Part shown: positions 1 through 6,361 of the stretch, piece by piece
How the letters are laid out: the number at the start of each line of letters is the position of its first letter
How positions within the stretch are numbered: the first letter of the stretch is position 1
Source of the DNA: Parachlamydiaceae bacterium
GTDB lineage: Bacteria; Chlamydiota; Chlamydiia; Chlamydiales; Parachlamydiaceae
Direction: 5' to 3'
Assembly (NCBI GenBank): GCA_013817115.1
Contig: JACDDG010000123.1
Location: 1-7,017 of the forward strand
Length of the DNA: 7,017 nt
The notes under the pieces: model-generated
Seen by the model: the letters and a program-made list of their open reading frames with translations, nothing else
Told to the model about the DNA's origin: nothing
Databases searched by the model: none
Made by a program: the position numbers and the translations under genes

Positions 1-1
1 C

Positions 2-1318
2 ATTTGGAGTGCCTTAAATACTATGGGTTTGATTGTTTTTGCTTTCCCTATTTTGACTGTGACATTAGGATTACTTGCGTTAGATCGCACTATGGGAATG
101 CATTTTTTCACGCCTGATTTCGGTGGCAACCCCATGATGTATGTCAACCTAATATGGGCTTGGGGACATCCTGAAGTATATATTCTCATTTTACCAGCTT
201 TTGGTATTTTCTCTGAGGTCGTTGCAACTTTCTCACATAAGCGGCTTTTTGGATACACTTCAATGGTTTGTGCTCTTGCTGCGATCTCTTTTCTATCCTT
301 TATCGTATGGTTACACCACTTTTTTACTATGGGTGCAAGCCCAAATGTGAATGCCTTTTTTGGTATTATGACAATGCTAATTGCCATTCCTACAGGAGTA
401 AAAGTCTTTAACTGGTTGTTTACGATGTATCGAGGAAGAATATTCTTCTCGGGCCCCATGTTATGGTTTTTGGCCTTTATCGCTGTTTTTACAACCGGTG
501 GCATGACCGGAGTTCTGATGTCGGTCCCTGCGGCGGACTTTCAATTGCATAATAGTTTATTTTTGATTGCTCATTTTCATTCTATGGTAATCGGTGGAGT
601 TTTATTTGGCTTGTTTGCAGGGTTGGCGTATTGGTTTAATAAGTTTATCGGCTTTAAGTTGAACTTTAAGCTTGGGGTCGCTTCTTTTTGGTGTTGGATC
701 GTAGGATTTTTCGTCGCTTTTATGCCGTTATATGCTCTGGGACTCATGGGAGCGACTAGAAGGCTGGATCATTACGAAGCTTCAACAGGATGGCAACCGT
801 TGTTTATTGTAGCTGGCATTGGAGTATTGATTATAATTACCGGTGGACTTTTGATGCTAGCACAAGTCATAATTGGAGTAAAACATCGCAAAAAAAATAG
901 GGTGTCCGGCGATCCTTGGAATGCCAGAACCTTAGAGTGGTCAATACCATCTCCTCCGCCTTTTTATAATTTTGCAACAATTCCTGTGGTTGATGATATC
1001 GATCCTTTTTGGGCCATGAAACAGCGTCATTTGGAGAAACATCCACATAATCACAACTACAAAGAATTTACTAAAACAGTTTACGAAGATATCCACATGC
1101 CTAGGAATACTCCGATGGGAATGTATATTGGAGGACTGAGCCTTGTCTGTGGTTTTGCCCTTATATGGCATATAGTGTGGCTAGCGATTCTTAGCTTTTT
1201 AGCAATCGTTGTGGTGGCTATAATTCGGCTTTGTGACGATGACACCTATTACTATGTTCCCGCTGCTGAAGTTGAAAGAATTGAAACGGAACTTGCCAAA
1301 AGGCAAAGGCATCATTAA
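2..1318 (+). CDS. cyoB: Cytochrome bo3 ubiquinol oxidase subunit I, C-terminal two thirds (5' end outside window)
   Basis: Subunit I of the heme-copper quinol oxidase, an inner-membrane enzyme that oxidises ubiquinol, reduces O2 to water and pumps protons. The frame is open from base 2 (reading IWSALNTMGLIV), so the ATG at 23 is internal. The 438 residues align by eye along the C-terminal part of E. coli CyoB (663 aa), leaving about 220 residues upstream. Active-site landmarks are present: WGHPEVY (167-181) with the CuB His and the cross-linked Tyr, the HH pair of CuB ligands (314-319), the K-channel Lys in PTGVKVFNW (401-403), the heme ligand histidines of HFH (572-580) and the RR of ATRRLDHY. 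The quinol-oxidase-type tail is also conserved (DPWNARTLEW, SPPPFYNF, a late membrane segment, YYYVPAAEVERIE). Nothing looks broken. Family identity is very secure. Oddly, no cyoC follows. Confidence 0.96.
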   Translation: MWSALNTMGLIVFAFPILTVTLGLLALDRTMGMHFFTPDFGGNPMMYVNLIWAWGHPEVYILILPAFGIFSEVVATFSHKRLFGYTSMVCALAAISFLSFIVWLHHFFTMGASPNVNAFFGIMTMLIAIPTGVKVFNWLFTMYRGRIFFSGPMLWFLAFIAVFTTGGMTGVLMSVPAADFQLHNSLFLIAHFHSMVIGGVLFGLFAGLAYWFNKFIGFKLNFKLGVASFWCWIVGFFVAFMPLYALGLMGATRRLDHYEASTGWQPLFIVAGIGVLIIITGGLLMLAQVIIGVKHRKKNRVSGDPWNARTLEWSIPSPPPFYNFATIPVVDDIDPFWAMKQRHLEKHPHNHNYKEFTKTVYEDIHMPRNTPMGMYIGGLSLVCGFALIWHIVWLAILSFLAIVVVAIIRLCDDDTYYYVPAAEVERIETELAKRQRHH

Positions 1319-1324
1319 GTAATT

Positions 1325-1470
1325 TTACATTTTTGTGATTGCGCTCTTATTTTTCAGACGCTCCTATTCTATAGAAGTATTTTTAACGCATTATGTGAAT
1401 ATATAACGCGTTAAAAGCACCCAGATAAGAGGGCGCAAAGGAAACTATAAGAGCGCAATCACAATTGTAA
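1325..1470. repeat. 146-base imperfect palindrome (MITE-like or large hairpin) between convergent genes
   Basis: The outer arms TTGTGATTGCGCTCTTAT (1333-1350) and ATAAGAGCGCAATCACAA (1447-1464) are perfect 18-bp inverted repeats, extended outward by TTACA (1325-1329) and TGTAA (1466-1470). An inner perfect pair, TTTTAACGC (1381-1389) and GCGTTAAAA (1408-1416), has exactly the same centre, near 1398.5. Between the two levels, pairing continues with small offsets (TTTC 1352-1355 with GAAA 1441-1444; CGC 1359-1361 with GCG 1433-1435). The whole stretch therefore behaves as one long, decayed hairpin starting 6 bases after the cyoB stop. There is no ORF and no clear target-site duplication. It may be a miniature inverted-repeat element or a bidirectional terminator/RNA-stabilising structure, although no T-run follows the arms in either direction. 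The pairing is directly visible; the identity is open. Confidence 0.75.
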
Positions 1471-1507
1471 GCAACTCTTGCGTGGTTTATTGTGTCCGTT
1501 GTTAGAT

Positions 1508-3019
1508 TTATGCCCTTGGAGGCTGCATTTTAGCTTCGATTCCCATAACAAAGTCGTTATCTGTAATCATTGTTGCTAAATCTGCTGGAGTAGAGCCTTC
1601 AATTTCTGCAATGTTACGTATCGCTTTAGCACGTTGTGAAAATAAATCTTTCATGGAATCTTCAAAAAAGCCTTGCTGGCTATTACTAGCCATATTTATA
1701 AACTCCTTTACTTTATCTGGAGTGATCAATTTCATTTTTTCTCTCATGATATTAGTAAACGGTTTTTTGGCAAGCTCAGTTTCTTTCCACAAATATTGAT
1801 TTTTACCACCTATCCCTAAAGCTCCGGGATTCGCAACCGGAAAACTATTCGCTTTATCGATGCCGACAATATGAGCAATATCCTGGTCAACTTTTCCTTC
1901 TTCACCCTTAGCTAAACCAATAAACCAATTCTCTCCGTGGCCATCAAGGTTGCCGATTAAGAAGTCTAGTAGTGCAAACTCCTGAAATGCATTGCGTTCA
2001 CTCTCTGTTACAACTTTATCTGGATTATTTAAAATCGTAGAAACTGCATCCTGTTGCGTCAAATCATCAGCTTCATGCAATTTAATATCATTTGTTAAAA
2101 ATTTCTCGTCTTCTATGGTTTTAACAAATGTTTGAGCTGCAAGTTGGAAAACTCCCTTAATTCCTCCAACTTCAGTAAGACGTGAAGGGGGAACGCTAAG
2201 AAGATTAAAAAATTTACCGGCTTCATAAGCCACATTCTCTGCTCTTGGTTGTGCAAGTGGTCGGTGGGACATCAAACTATGCTGACCAAACAATCTCCTA
2301 GCTATATTGGTTATTTTTACAGCGAGAGAAGAAAAGGAGGAATCAGGTTTAAAAACTCCAATCAACCTCTCACTTCCATCTTTACGATAGTCAAAAACAA
2401 GAGCTGTTCCAGTCGTTCCTTTTTCAGACCTACCGACTTCACCCATTTTTTGAAGAAGATGCATTTTGACAATTTTTGCAGATGTCTTAGCTTCGAGTAA
2501 TTCAATCTTTTGCTCAAGCGAGAGAGGATTTTCAGAAATCTCTGTGATAAGAGATTTTTTGATCTGTTTCGCAGTTATGTATTCCTCATTTTGATTTAAG
2601 GCATGCTTAAGGTGTTCTCTTTTAAAAGTATTAATTCTTTTTAATATGGATTTGTCATCTTTTGAGTCATAAACACTAGAAATGCGATTGCAAAGAAGTG
2701 CAACGACTAAATCTTCTTTTTCTTTATTTTTATGTTTAACCACATTTTTCAATAAGTTTTCTTTGACAGCTGAAAAATTTATTTTTTCATCACTACCTTC
2801 GTTTGATTTTGAAGTTAATAATTTTTGAGTAATCTCTCCGATTCTATTTTTTAAAGCCGCGCTAGGTTTATCTGATCCAACCAAAAGGGAAATAAACTTA
2901 GAAAAAATATCTTTTTTTACGATTTTATTATTCTTTACATCCAGATCTTTTGCAGGATCTTTACTATTTAATAGTAAACTTATTTCAATATTAAAGTCTT
3001 TATTGTAATCCGCGTTCAT
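1508..3019 (-). CDS. Phosphatidylinositol 3/4-kinase-like protein, probable host-directed effector
   Basis: A 503-aa protein. Residues 1-190 are Lys/Glu-rich, probably helical and of unrecognised family; residues about 200-440 carry a kinase fold resembling PI3/PI4-kinases, closest by eye to type II PI4-kinases. Visible motifs are GVFKP (221-225, candidate ATP-binding Lys224), a candidate helix-C segment AENVAYEAG (260-268), the catalytic loop LDFLIGNLDGHGENWFI (351-367, Asp359 and Asn364) and GIDKANSFP (386-394, metal-binding Asp388). The last two match the D-x5-N-x-D-x4-N-W-x-I and A-I-D-N-x-x-x-F-P patterns of PI4KII. There is no signal peptide or membrane segment. The frame stays open to a TTG at 3136, but the ATG at 3019 is preferred because AGAGG (3027-3031) lies 7 bases upstream. 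Its substrate could be a phosphoinositide or a protein; that it is secreted is inferred from the domain and from the F-box neighbour. The N-terminal coding part is very AT-rich (12 G+C of 60 at 2881-2940). Confidence 0.8.
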   Translation of the reverse strand: MNADYNKDFNIEISLLLNSKDPAKDLDVKNNKIVKKDIFSKFISLLVGSDKPSAALKNRIGEITQKLLTSKSNEGSDEKINFSAVKENLLKNVVKHKNKEKEDLVVALLCNRISSVYDSKDDKSILKRINTFKREHLKHALNQNEEYITAKQIKKSLITEISENPLSLEQKIELLEAKTSAKIVKMHLLQKMGEVGRSEKGTTGTALVFDYRKDGSERLIGVFKPDSSFSSLAVKITNIARRLFGQHSLMSHRPLAQPRAENVAYEAGKFFNLLSVPPSRLTEVGGIKGVFQLAAQTFVKTIEDEKFLTNDIKLHEADDLTQQDAVSTILNNPDKVVTESERNAFQEFALLDFLIGNLDGHGENWFIGLAKGEEGKVDQDIAHIVGIDKANSFPVANPGALGIGGKNQYLWKETELAKKPFTNIMREKMKLITPDKVKEFINMASNSQQGFFEDSMKDLFSQRAKAIRNIAEIEGSTPADLATMITDNDFVMGIEAKMQPPRA

Positions 3020-3107
3020 GGGAGAACCTCTTTTATTATAGGACATTCGGGATAAGTGTTTAAAATCTAATATTATTATAAAAAATAATTTAATTACTTG
3101 TATATAG

Positions 3108-3136
3108 AATTTATTTAACGTATATTCGAGTTGCAA
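3108..3136 (-). promoter_or_regulatory. Weak candidate sigma70-type promoter for the kinase-like gene
   Basis: On the minus strand, TTGCAA (3136-3131) is followed after 17 bases by TAAATT (3113-3108). Each hexamer matches the -35 or -10 consensus at 4 of 6 positions. It would give a leader of about 80 bases before the ATG at 3019. The surroundings are so AT-rich that other -10-like hexamers occur (for example TATAAT at 3080-3075, without a -35), so this is tentative. Confidence 0.25.
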
Positions 3137-3211
3137 TGTTTGCGTTAATTATATATGTCAGTCTAGTCATTTTATATTTATGCAAGCATGGATTCGCGTA
3201 TTTATTATAGA

Positions 3212-3240
3212 TTGACTAAATTTTTAAATGTTGGTAGAGT
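3212..3240 (+). promoter_or_regulatory. Candidate sigma70-type promoter for the F-box gene
   Basis: TTGACT (3212-3217, 5 of 6 consensus) is separated by exactly 17 bases from TAGAGT (3235-3240, 4 of 6). Transcription would start near 3247 and give a leader of about 105 bases containing the 3297-3325 hairpin and the 3335-3346 palindrome. It is the best-spaced promoter match in this gap. Confidence 0.45.
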
Positions 3241-3296
3241 GTAGATAGATCTTAGGTTTTAATTTTTGCTGAAACTTCACCCCATGGACTTGAAAA

Positions 3297-3325
3297 AAAA
3301 TTTTCTCTATCGGAGAAAAAATTTT
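3297..3325 (+). promoter_or_regulatory. Hairpin in the predicted leader of the F-box gene
   Basis: TTTTCTC (3301-3307) and GAGAAAA (3313-3319) form a perfect 7-bp stem around the loop TATCG. The stem can be lengthened by AAAA (3297-3300) pairing with TTTT (3322-3325) past a two-base bulge. It lies between the predicted transcription start and the start codon. It has only a short T tract after it, so it may be a weak attenuator or an mRNA-stabilising stem rather than a true terminator. Confidence 0.45.
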
Positions 3326-3334
3326 GCAAAACCA

Positions 3335-3346
3335 ACCTAATTAGGT
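3335..3346. promoter_or_regulatory. 12-bp perfect palindrome overlapping the F-box gene ribosome binding site
   Basis: ACCTAATTAGGT is perfectly self-complementary. Its right half supplies the only Shine-Dalgarno-like bases (AGG, 3343-3345), 6 bases before the ATG at 3352. It could be an operator for a dimeric regulator. As RNA, the CCT of one half could pair with the AGG and hide the binding site, though with almost no loop. Chance occurrence in AT-rich DNA is possible. Confidence 0.35.
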
Positions 3347-3351
3347 AATTT

Positions 3352-5481
3352 ATGTTTGTTAGTAGTACCAATTCAAATATTTCATACTGCCCAAAAGGTA
3401 ACCATTTAAAAAGAAAACTTGAAGAAGTTGAAGTCTCTGTTAGCATAAATTGCCACATTAAAACAAAAAATTGGGAAGAAAGTTTATCCGGCAAAGAGTT
3501 AATCCAAAAAATTTTATCTTACCTTCAATTCGAAGATATTTTAAAATTTGAAACTCTTGCTTCAAATTATAAATATTTAACAGATATTAACTGGAAATAT
3601 TTAAAGTCGACGAAATTTTTTAATTTTGATTGGTCGGATTGTATTAAGGAATTACATCCAGCAAAAGATTGCTTTCTTTTGAGTAAAGCTATTCACGCTT
3701 ACATTCATCATCGATCAAAACATGGATCAAATCAATTGTCTCAAAAAATCTATCAACGATTTGAGGGTCTAATGAGACGTTTTCCCTCATTTGGAGCTTG
3801 TCTTTGGTATGATATTAAAACAATATGTCCGACCCTGCAGTCTCCTTTGAGTGAAAAATTTAATGAAGATTTGGTTGTTTTTGACAAGGCAATAAAAGAT
3901 TATCCGCTTTATGGAGGAGATTTCCTCTTAGGTGGGCTCTATAAAGCCGCATCTTGTAATAGGAAAGCCCCCGATAAGATCTCAGTTAATAAAATGGGTG
4001 AAATTTTTATCTTATTTAAAAAAGCTATTGAGTTAAAAGCAAGCTGTGCAAGTTATTTCGCCGTAAAAACATTGGGAAATAAAGTTTCAATTAATTGGCA
4101 TTATTCTTTAGGGGCTTTATCTGCAGATCAAAAAGATTACAGAGCATTAGATCATCTAATGAACGAAAATATGAATTTTGCTCTCGATATCTATAACAGT
4201 GGGATATTTTTACCGTCGGTGGTAGGAGCAATAGCAAATAATTCACTATTATTTAGAGATAATAATCTTGAAAACTATAAAAAACAGACTAAAACCCTCC
4301 TGGAAAATGCCATTGATTGTTATGAAGAAGCTAATGTTCCCCTTTATATTTGGGATAAATGGGATTTTTTATTAAAAGGTATTGAAAGTAAAGGTCATAT
4401 AAAAAATTCACTCGAATTTTTTAGTGAAAAGCAAGTGAAGAATTCAAAAATTAGTTCAAATTCTTATGATGGATGTGTCGATTTAGATTTTAGGACAAGC
4501 TTTAGGAAATTTCAGTTAGGGGAGTGGAATGAAGCGGAAAAGTGGTATGACAACTTAGGTCATTTTGTTGCAGATAGGACAAATGTTCATCCCTTGGCCT
4601 ATTGGATAAGAAAAGCATATATAAAATTTCAATTAAAAAAATGGGGCGAGGCTGAAAAGCTTTATGATGGCATCCTTGAATTGAAAAAATTAGATGAAAT
4701 TCGAGAGATCCCCTATGACTTATACACCAAAGGGGCTATCAATCTGCAAAAATCAAAAGAATGTAATTTTACAAACAATATTTGGCTTGATCTCGCGCAT
4801 ATAAAACTGAACATGGAAAAAATGGATGTTGCTCTGGGGTACTACAACTCACTAATGGAAAGAGAATTCGATAACACTTATTTTAATTCTTCAAAAGACT
4901 TGTATGAATCCTGCGCGTATTTATATCGCCAGATTAAGAACCATTACAATAAAATTAATATTTCTTTCCCTTTTTCCTTACAGGTATTTGGAGCTAGAAT
5001 TAGTTTTTTTTACAGGGGATGGGAGGACGTTATAGCGCTTCTTAATCCATTATATTTTCATAACTCCTTATCCAACAAAGAACTTGTTTTTCTTGGATAT
5101 GCTAGCTTGATGACAGGTAATTTTGAATTCGCTGAGATTTTCTATGATCAATTAAAAGAATTAGATGACATTGACAGCGTTTACTCAAGTTGTAAAATGA
5201 TAAGTGATGAGAGTAGAGACGTAGGGGAAGCAGAAAAAATTAAATTTTGGTTAGACTACGTCTACTTAAAAATTAAATTAAAAAAGGTTGAAGATGCTTA
5301 TATGATATGTTACACAAATGTCATTCAGTTATTACTTTCAGATCATATAAATAGATACAAATCTGCAGAAAATTTTTTAAATATAGTTTTAGCTGCTCAT
5401 GAAGCTGAAACTCCTCCCAATTTAATCCTTTCGTGGATATCAGATTTGCATGCCGGTAAATTTGGCAATATAAAATTGTGA
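3352..5481 (+). CDS. F-box protein with TPR-like helical repeats, probable ubiquitin-ligase effector
   Basis: A 709-aa protein. Residues about 46-85 form an F-box: GKELIQKILSYLQFEDILKF followed by LASNYKYLTDINWKYL matches the usual pattern of L-x-x-x-I-L-x-Y-L-x-x-x-D-[IL]-L plus a terminal tryptophan region. In eukaryotes an F-box binds Skp1 and couples a substrate-binding C-terminus to the SCF ubiquitin ligase. The rest is helical, with degenerate TPR/Sel1-like units. The clearest are WNEAEKWYDNL (392-402) and WGEAEKLYDGIL (431-442), 39 residues apart; weaker ones lie near 477-503, 574-604 and 629-656. There is no signal peptide or membrane segment. The ATG at 3352 follows a modest AGG, and no better start is visible. 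Coding DNA is very AT-rich (12 G+C of 60 at 3541-3600). Bacteria lack SCF ligases, so action inside a host cell after secretion is inferred. F-box identity is likely; the host target is unknown. Confidence 0.75.
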   Translation: MFVSSTNSNISYCPKGNHLKRKLEEVEVSVSINCHIKTKNWEESLSGKELIQKILSYLQFEDILKFETLASNYKYLTDINWKYLKSTKFFNFDWSDCIKELHPAKDCFLLSKAIHAYIHHRSKHGSNQLSQKIYQRFEGLMRRFPSFGACLWYDIKTICPTLQSPLSEKFNEDLVVFDKAIKDYPLYGGDFLLGGLYKAASCNRKAPDKISVNKMGEIFILFKKAIELKASCASYFAVKTLGNKVSINWHYSLGALSADQKDYRALDHLMNENMNFALDIYNSGIFLPSVVGAIANNSLLFRDNNLENYKKQTKTLLENAIDCYEEANVPLYIWDKWDFLLKGIESKGHIKNSLEFFSEKQVKNSKISSNSYDGCVDLDFRTSFRKFQLGEWNEAEKWYDNLGHFVADRTNVHPLAYWIRKAYIKFQLKKWGEAEKLYDGILELKKLDEIREIPYDLYTKGAINLQKSKECNFTNNIWLDLAHIKLNMEKMDVALGYYNSLMEREFDNTYFNSSKDLYESCAYLYRQIKNHYNKINISFPFSLQVFGARISFFYRGWEDVIALLNPLYFHNSLSNKELVFLGYASLMTGNFEFAEIFYDQLKELDDIDSVYSSCKMISDESRDVGEAEKIKFWLDYVYLKIKLKKVEDAYMICYTNVIQLLLSDHINRYKSAENFLNIVLAAHEAETPPNLILSWISDLHAGKFGNIKL

Positions 5482-5649
5482 GGTTACTTTTCGTAAGCAG
5501 AACCTTTAATCATGGAACATTTGAGTTAGTCTAAACAGTACACTTTTAATGGCCATATTACACGGCGATTCCATAAAAGAAGGTGTTCCGTGTCTTATGC
5601 TTCTGGAAGCGAAAGAACAAATCCAATTCATTTCTATTTTTTGATTAAA

Positions 5650-5674
5650 GAAAGCCTAGAAAATCTAGGCTTTC
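5650..5674 (-). terminator. Intrinsic terminator of the Met-rich protein gene
   Basis: GAAAGCCTAGA (5650-5660) and TCTAGGCTTTC (5664-5674) form a perfect 11-bp stem with a 3-base loop, 10 bases beyond the stop codon of the minus-strand gene. Read on the minus strand, the stem is followed by the short T-rich tail TTTAATC. On the plus strand, the F-box gene stop lies about 170 bases away, so bidirectional use is possible but less likely. Confidence 0.75.
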
Positions 5675-5684
5675 AATTGATCTA

Positions 5685-6092
5685 TTAACGCTGATTATTC
5701 ATGCCTCGATCTTGTTGCATATTTCCACGGTTCATCATACCGCCATCTTGTTGCATATTGCCACGGTTCATCATACTGCCATCTTGTTGTATATTGCCAC
5801 GGTTCATCATACCACCATCTTGCATTTGGCCTTGACTATTCATATTCATCATTTGAATTCCTGAACTGACCACCCTTAGCACAAAAGCTCTTTGCTGAGC
5901 ATCGAGCTTGTCATACATAGCTTTGTCTTGAAAGTTTAGTTGAGAGTAAAGATCATTTTCTGTCATCTTCATGTTCATCATTTGAGATGAACTTCCCGAA
6001 ATCATAGTGTCACTCATCGGCATTGAGTAAGCTTGTGCACTGATTGCTAATAGACACAATGAAGACATAGCTGTTAAAACTAACTTTTTCAT
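5685..6092 (-). CDS. Small secreted Met-rich protein with tandem repeats
   Basis: A 135-aa protein. An N-terminal Sec signal (MKK, hydrophobic LCLLAIS, AQA at 19-21) predicts cleavage before Tyr22 and export to the periplasm or beyond. The mature part has 21 Met in 114 residues and no Cys or His. It begins with a Met-rich stretch (MMNMKM, 38-43), continues with a helical segment (LNFQDKAMYDKLDAQQRAFV, 52-71) and ends in three 12-residue repeats MMNRGNxQQDGG (95-130). The ATG at 6092 is chosen over an in-frame GTG at 6098 because AAGGAG (6103-6098) lies 5 bases before it and would overlap the GTG. The hairpin at 5650-5674 ends the transcript. Met-rich exported proteins often bind Cu(I) or Ag(I), but there is no diagnostic family motif, so function is unknown. 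The central segment resembles, from memory, small exported proteins of environmental chlamydiae; this is unverified. Confidence 0.8.
   Translation of the reverse strand: MKKLVLTAMSSLCLLAISAQAYSMPMSDTMISGSSSQMMNMKMTENDLYSQLNFQDKAMYDKLDAQQRAFVLRVVSSGIQMMNMNSQGQMQDGGMMNRGNIQQDGSMMNRGNMQQDGGMMNRGNMQQDRGMNNQR
5703..5810 (-). repeat. Three 36-bp in-frame tandem repeats (VNTR-like)
   Basis: Units 5703-5738, 5739-5774 and 5775-5810 each encode one MMNRGNxQQDxx block. The second and third units differ at 2 positions and the first and second at 4, so the expansion looks recent. A partial, deleted fourth unit (5811-5825) encodes MQDGG. A unit of 12 codons lets copy number change without breaking the frame. 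Confidence 0.9.
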
Positions 6093-6152
6093 ATACACTC
6101 CTTTTGATAAATTTAGGACCTTTCATAAAAAACACTGTTGTTCTTTATGATT

Positions 6153-6255
6153 TTAGTGAGAACTATGAGTTGCTGAACAGGATTCAAAACAGCGAGGACA
6201 AAGTTTTACATTTTGACAATGGTCCACCTTCCTTTCTTTACATTCTTTTGCTCAT
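6153..6255 (-). pseudogene. Possible Cys-rich mini-ORF, apparently frameshifted near its start
   Basis: Read from a GTG at 6227, the minus strand encodes 24 residues ending KLCPRCFESCSATHSSH and a stop. The same frame runs further upstream through CKERKVDHC. An ATG at 6255 is one base out of frame and stops after MSKRM. Removing one A from its AAAA run (6249-6246) would give a continuous 33-residue peptide starting MSKECKERK, with five Cys in the spacing C-x7-C-x5-C-x2-C-x3-C. That is reminiscent of a small metal-binding peptide. No good Shine-Dalgarno precedes the ATG, and GGAAG is too close to the GTG. It could be a decayed gene, a sequencing error or chance. It points the same way as the Met-rich gene, ending about 60 bases before it. 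Confidence 0.22.
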
Positions 6256-6361
6256 TAATGACAAGAGGCGCGGTTGATTCTTGTTTAAAAAGTTAAGTGA
6301 AATCATTCGAGGCTTCCATTCTGCAGCGGGGAGCCCGAATTGATTTATACTGAAGAGCGTT

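Larger units (their letters stand above)
3020..3351. other. 332-base AT-rich divergent intergenic region
   Basis: This gap separates the start codons of the kinase-like gene (-) and the F-box gene (+), so it should carry both promoters. A good promoter match faces the F-box gene (3212-3240) and a weak one faces the kinase gene (3108-3136). The F-box side also has a leader hairpin (3297-3325) and a palindrome over the ribosome binding site (3335-3346). An in-frame upstream extension of the kinase ORF runs into this gap but has no convincing start. I see no RNA gene or mobile element here. Confidence 0.7.

Noticed and set aside
941..1171. Minus-strand ORF of 76 codons inside cyoB
   Set aside because: It lies fully within strongly conserved cyoB coding sequence in another frame and has no recognisable motif.
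1611..2500. Two short plus-strand ORFs (1611-1799 and 2249-2500) across the kinase-like gene
   Set aside because: Both are antisense shadows of a gene with clear kinase motifs.
3036..3041. Perfect TATAAT on the minus strand just before the kinase-like gene
   Set aside because: Transcription from it would begin within or after the ribosome binding site of the preferred start, and no -35 is correctly spaced.
3020..3136. N-terminal extension of the kinase-like gene to a TTG start at 3136 (or an ATG at 3046)
   Set aside because: The extra 39 codons are AT-rich and low in coding character, neither start has a Shine-Dalgarno, and the ATG at 3019 has AGAGG at good spacing.
3252..3494. Minus-strand ORF of 80 codons overlapping the F-box gene start
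   Set aside because: It is antisense to the F-box gene leader and N-terminus, shows no motif, and its hydrophobic look comes from the AT-rich sequence.
5481..5510. AGGTT/AACCT hairpin followed by TTTAAT as terminator of the F-box gene
   Set aside because: Only a 5-bp stem with a long loop and competing inner pairing (TTAC/GTAA); too weak to annotate.
5560..5593. ACACGG/CCGTGT inverted repeat
   Set aside because: A 6-bp stem around a 22-base loop is easily a chance match.
5549..5644. 31-codon plus-strand ORF starting MAILHGDSIKEG after the F-box gene
   Set aside because: No ribosome binding site, no recognisable family, and this length is expected by chance.
5703..5810. CRISPR-like direct repeats
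   Set aside because: The 36-bp units are contiguous without spacers and encode in-frame protein repeats.
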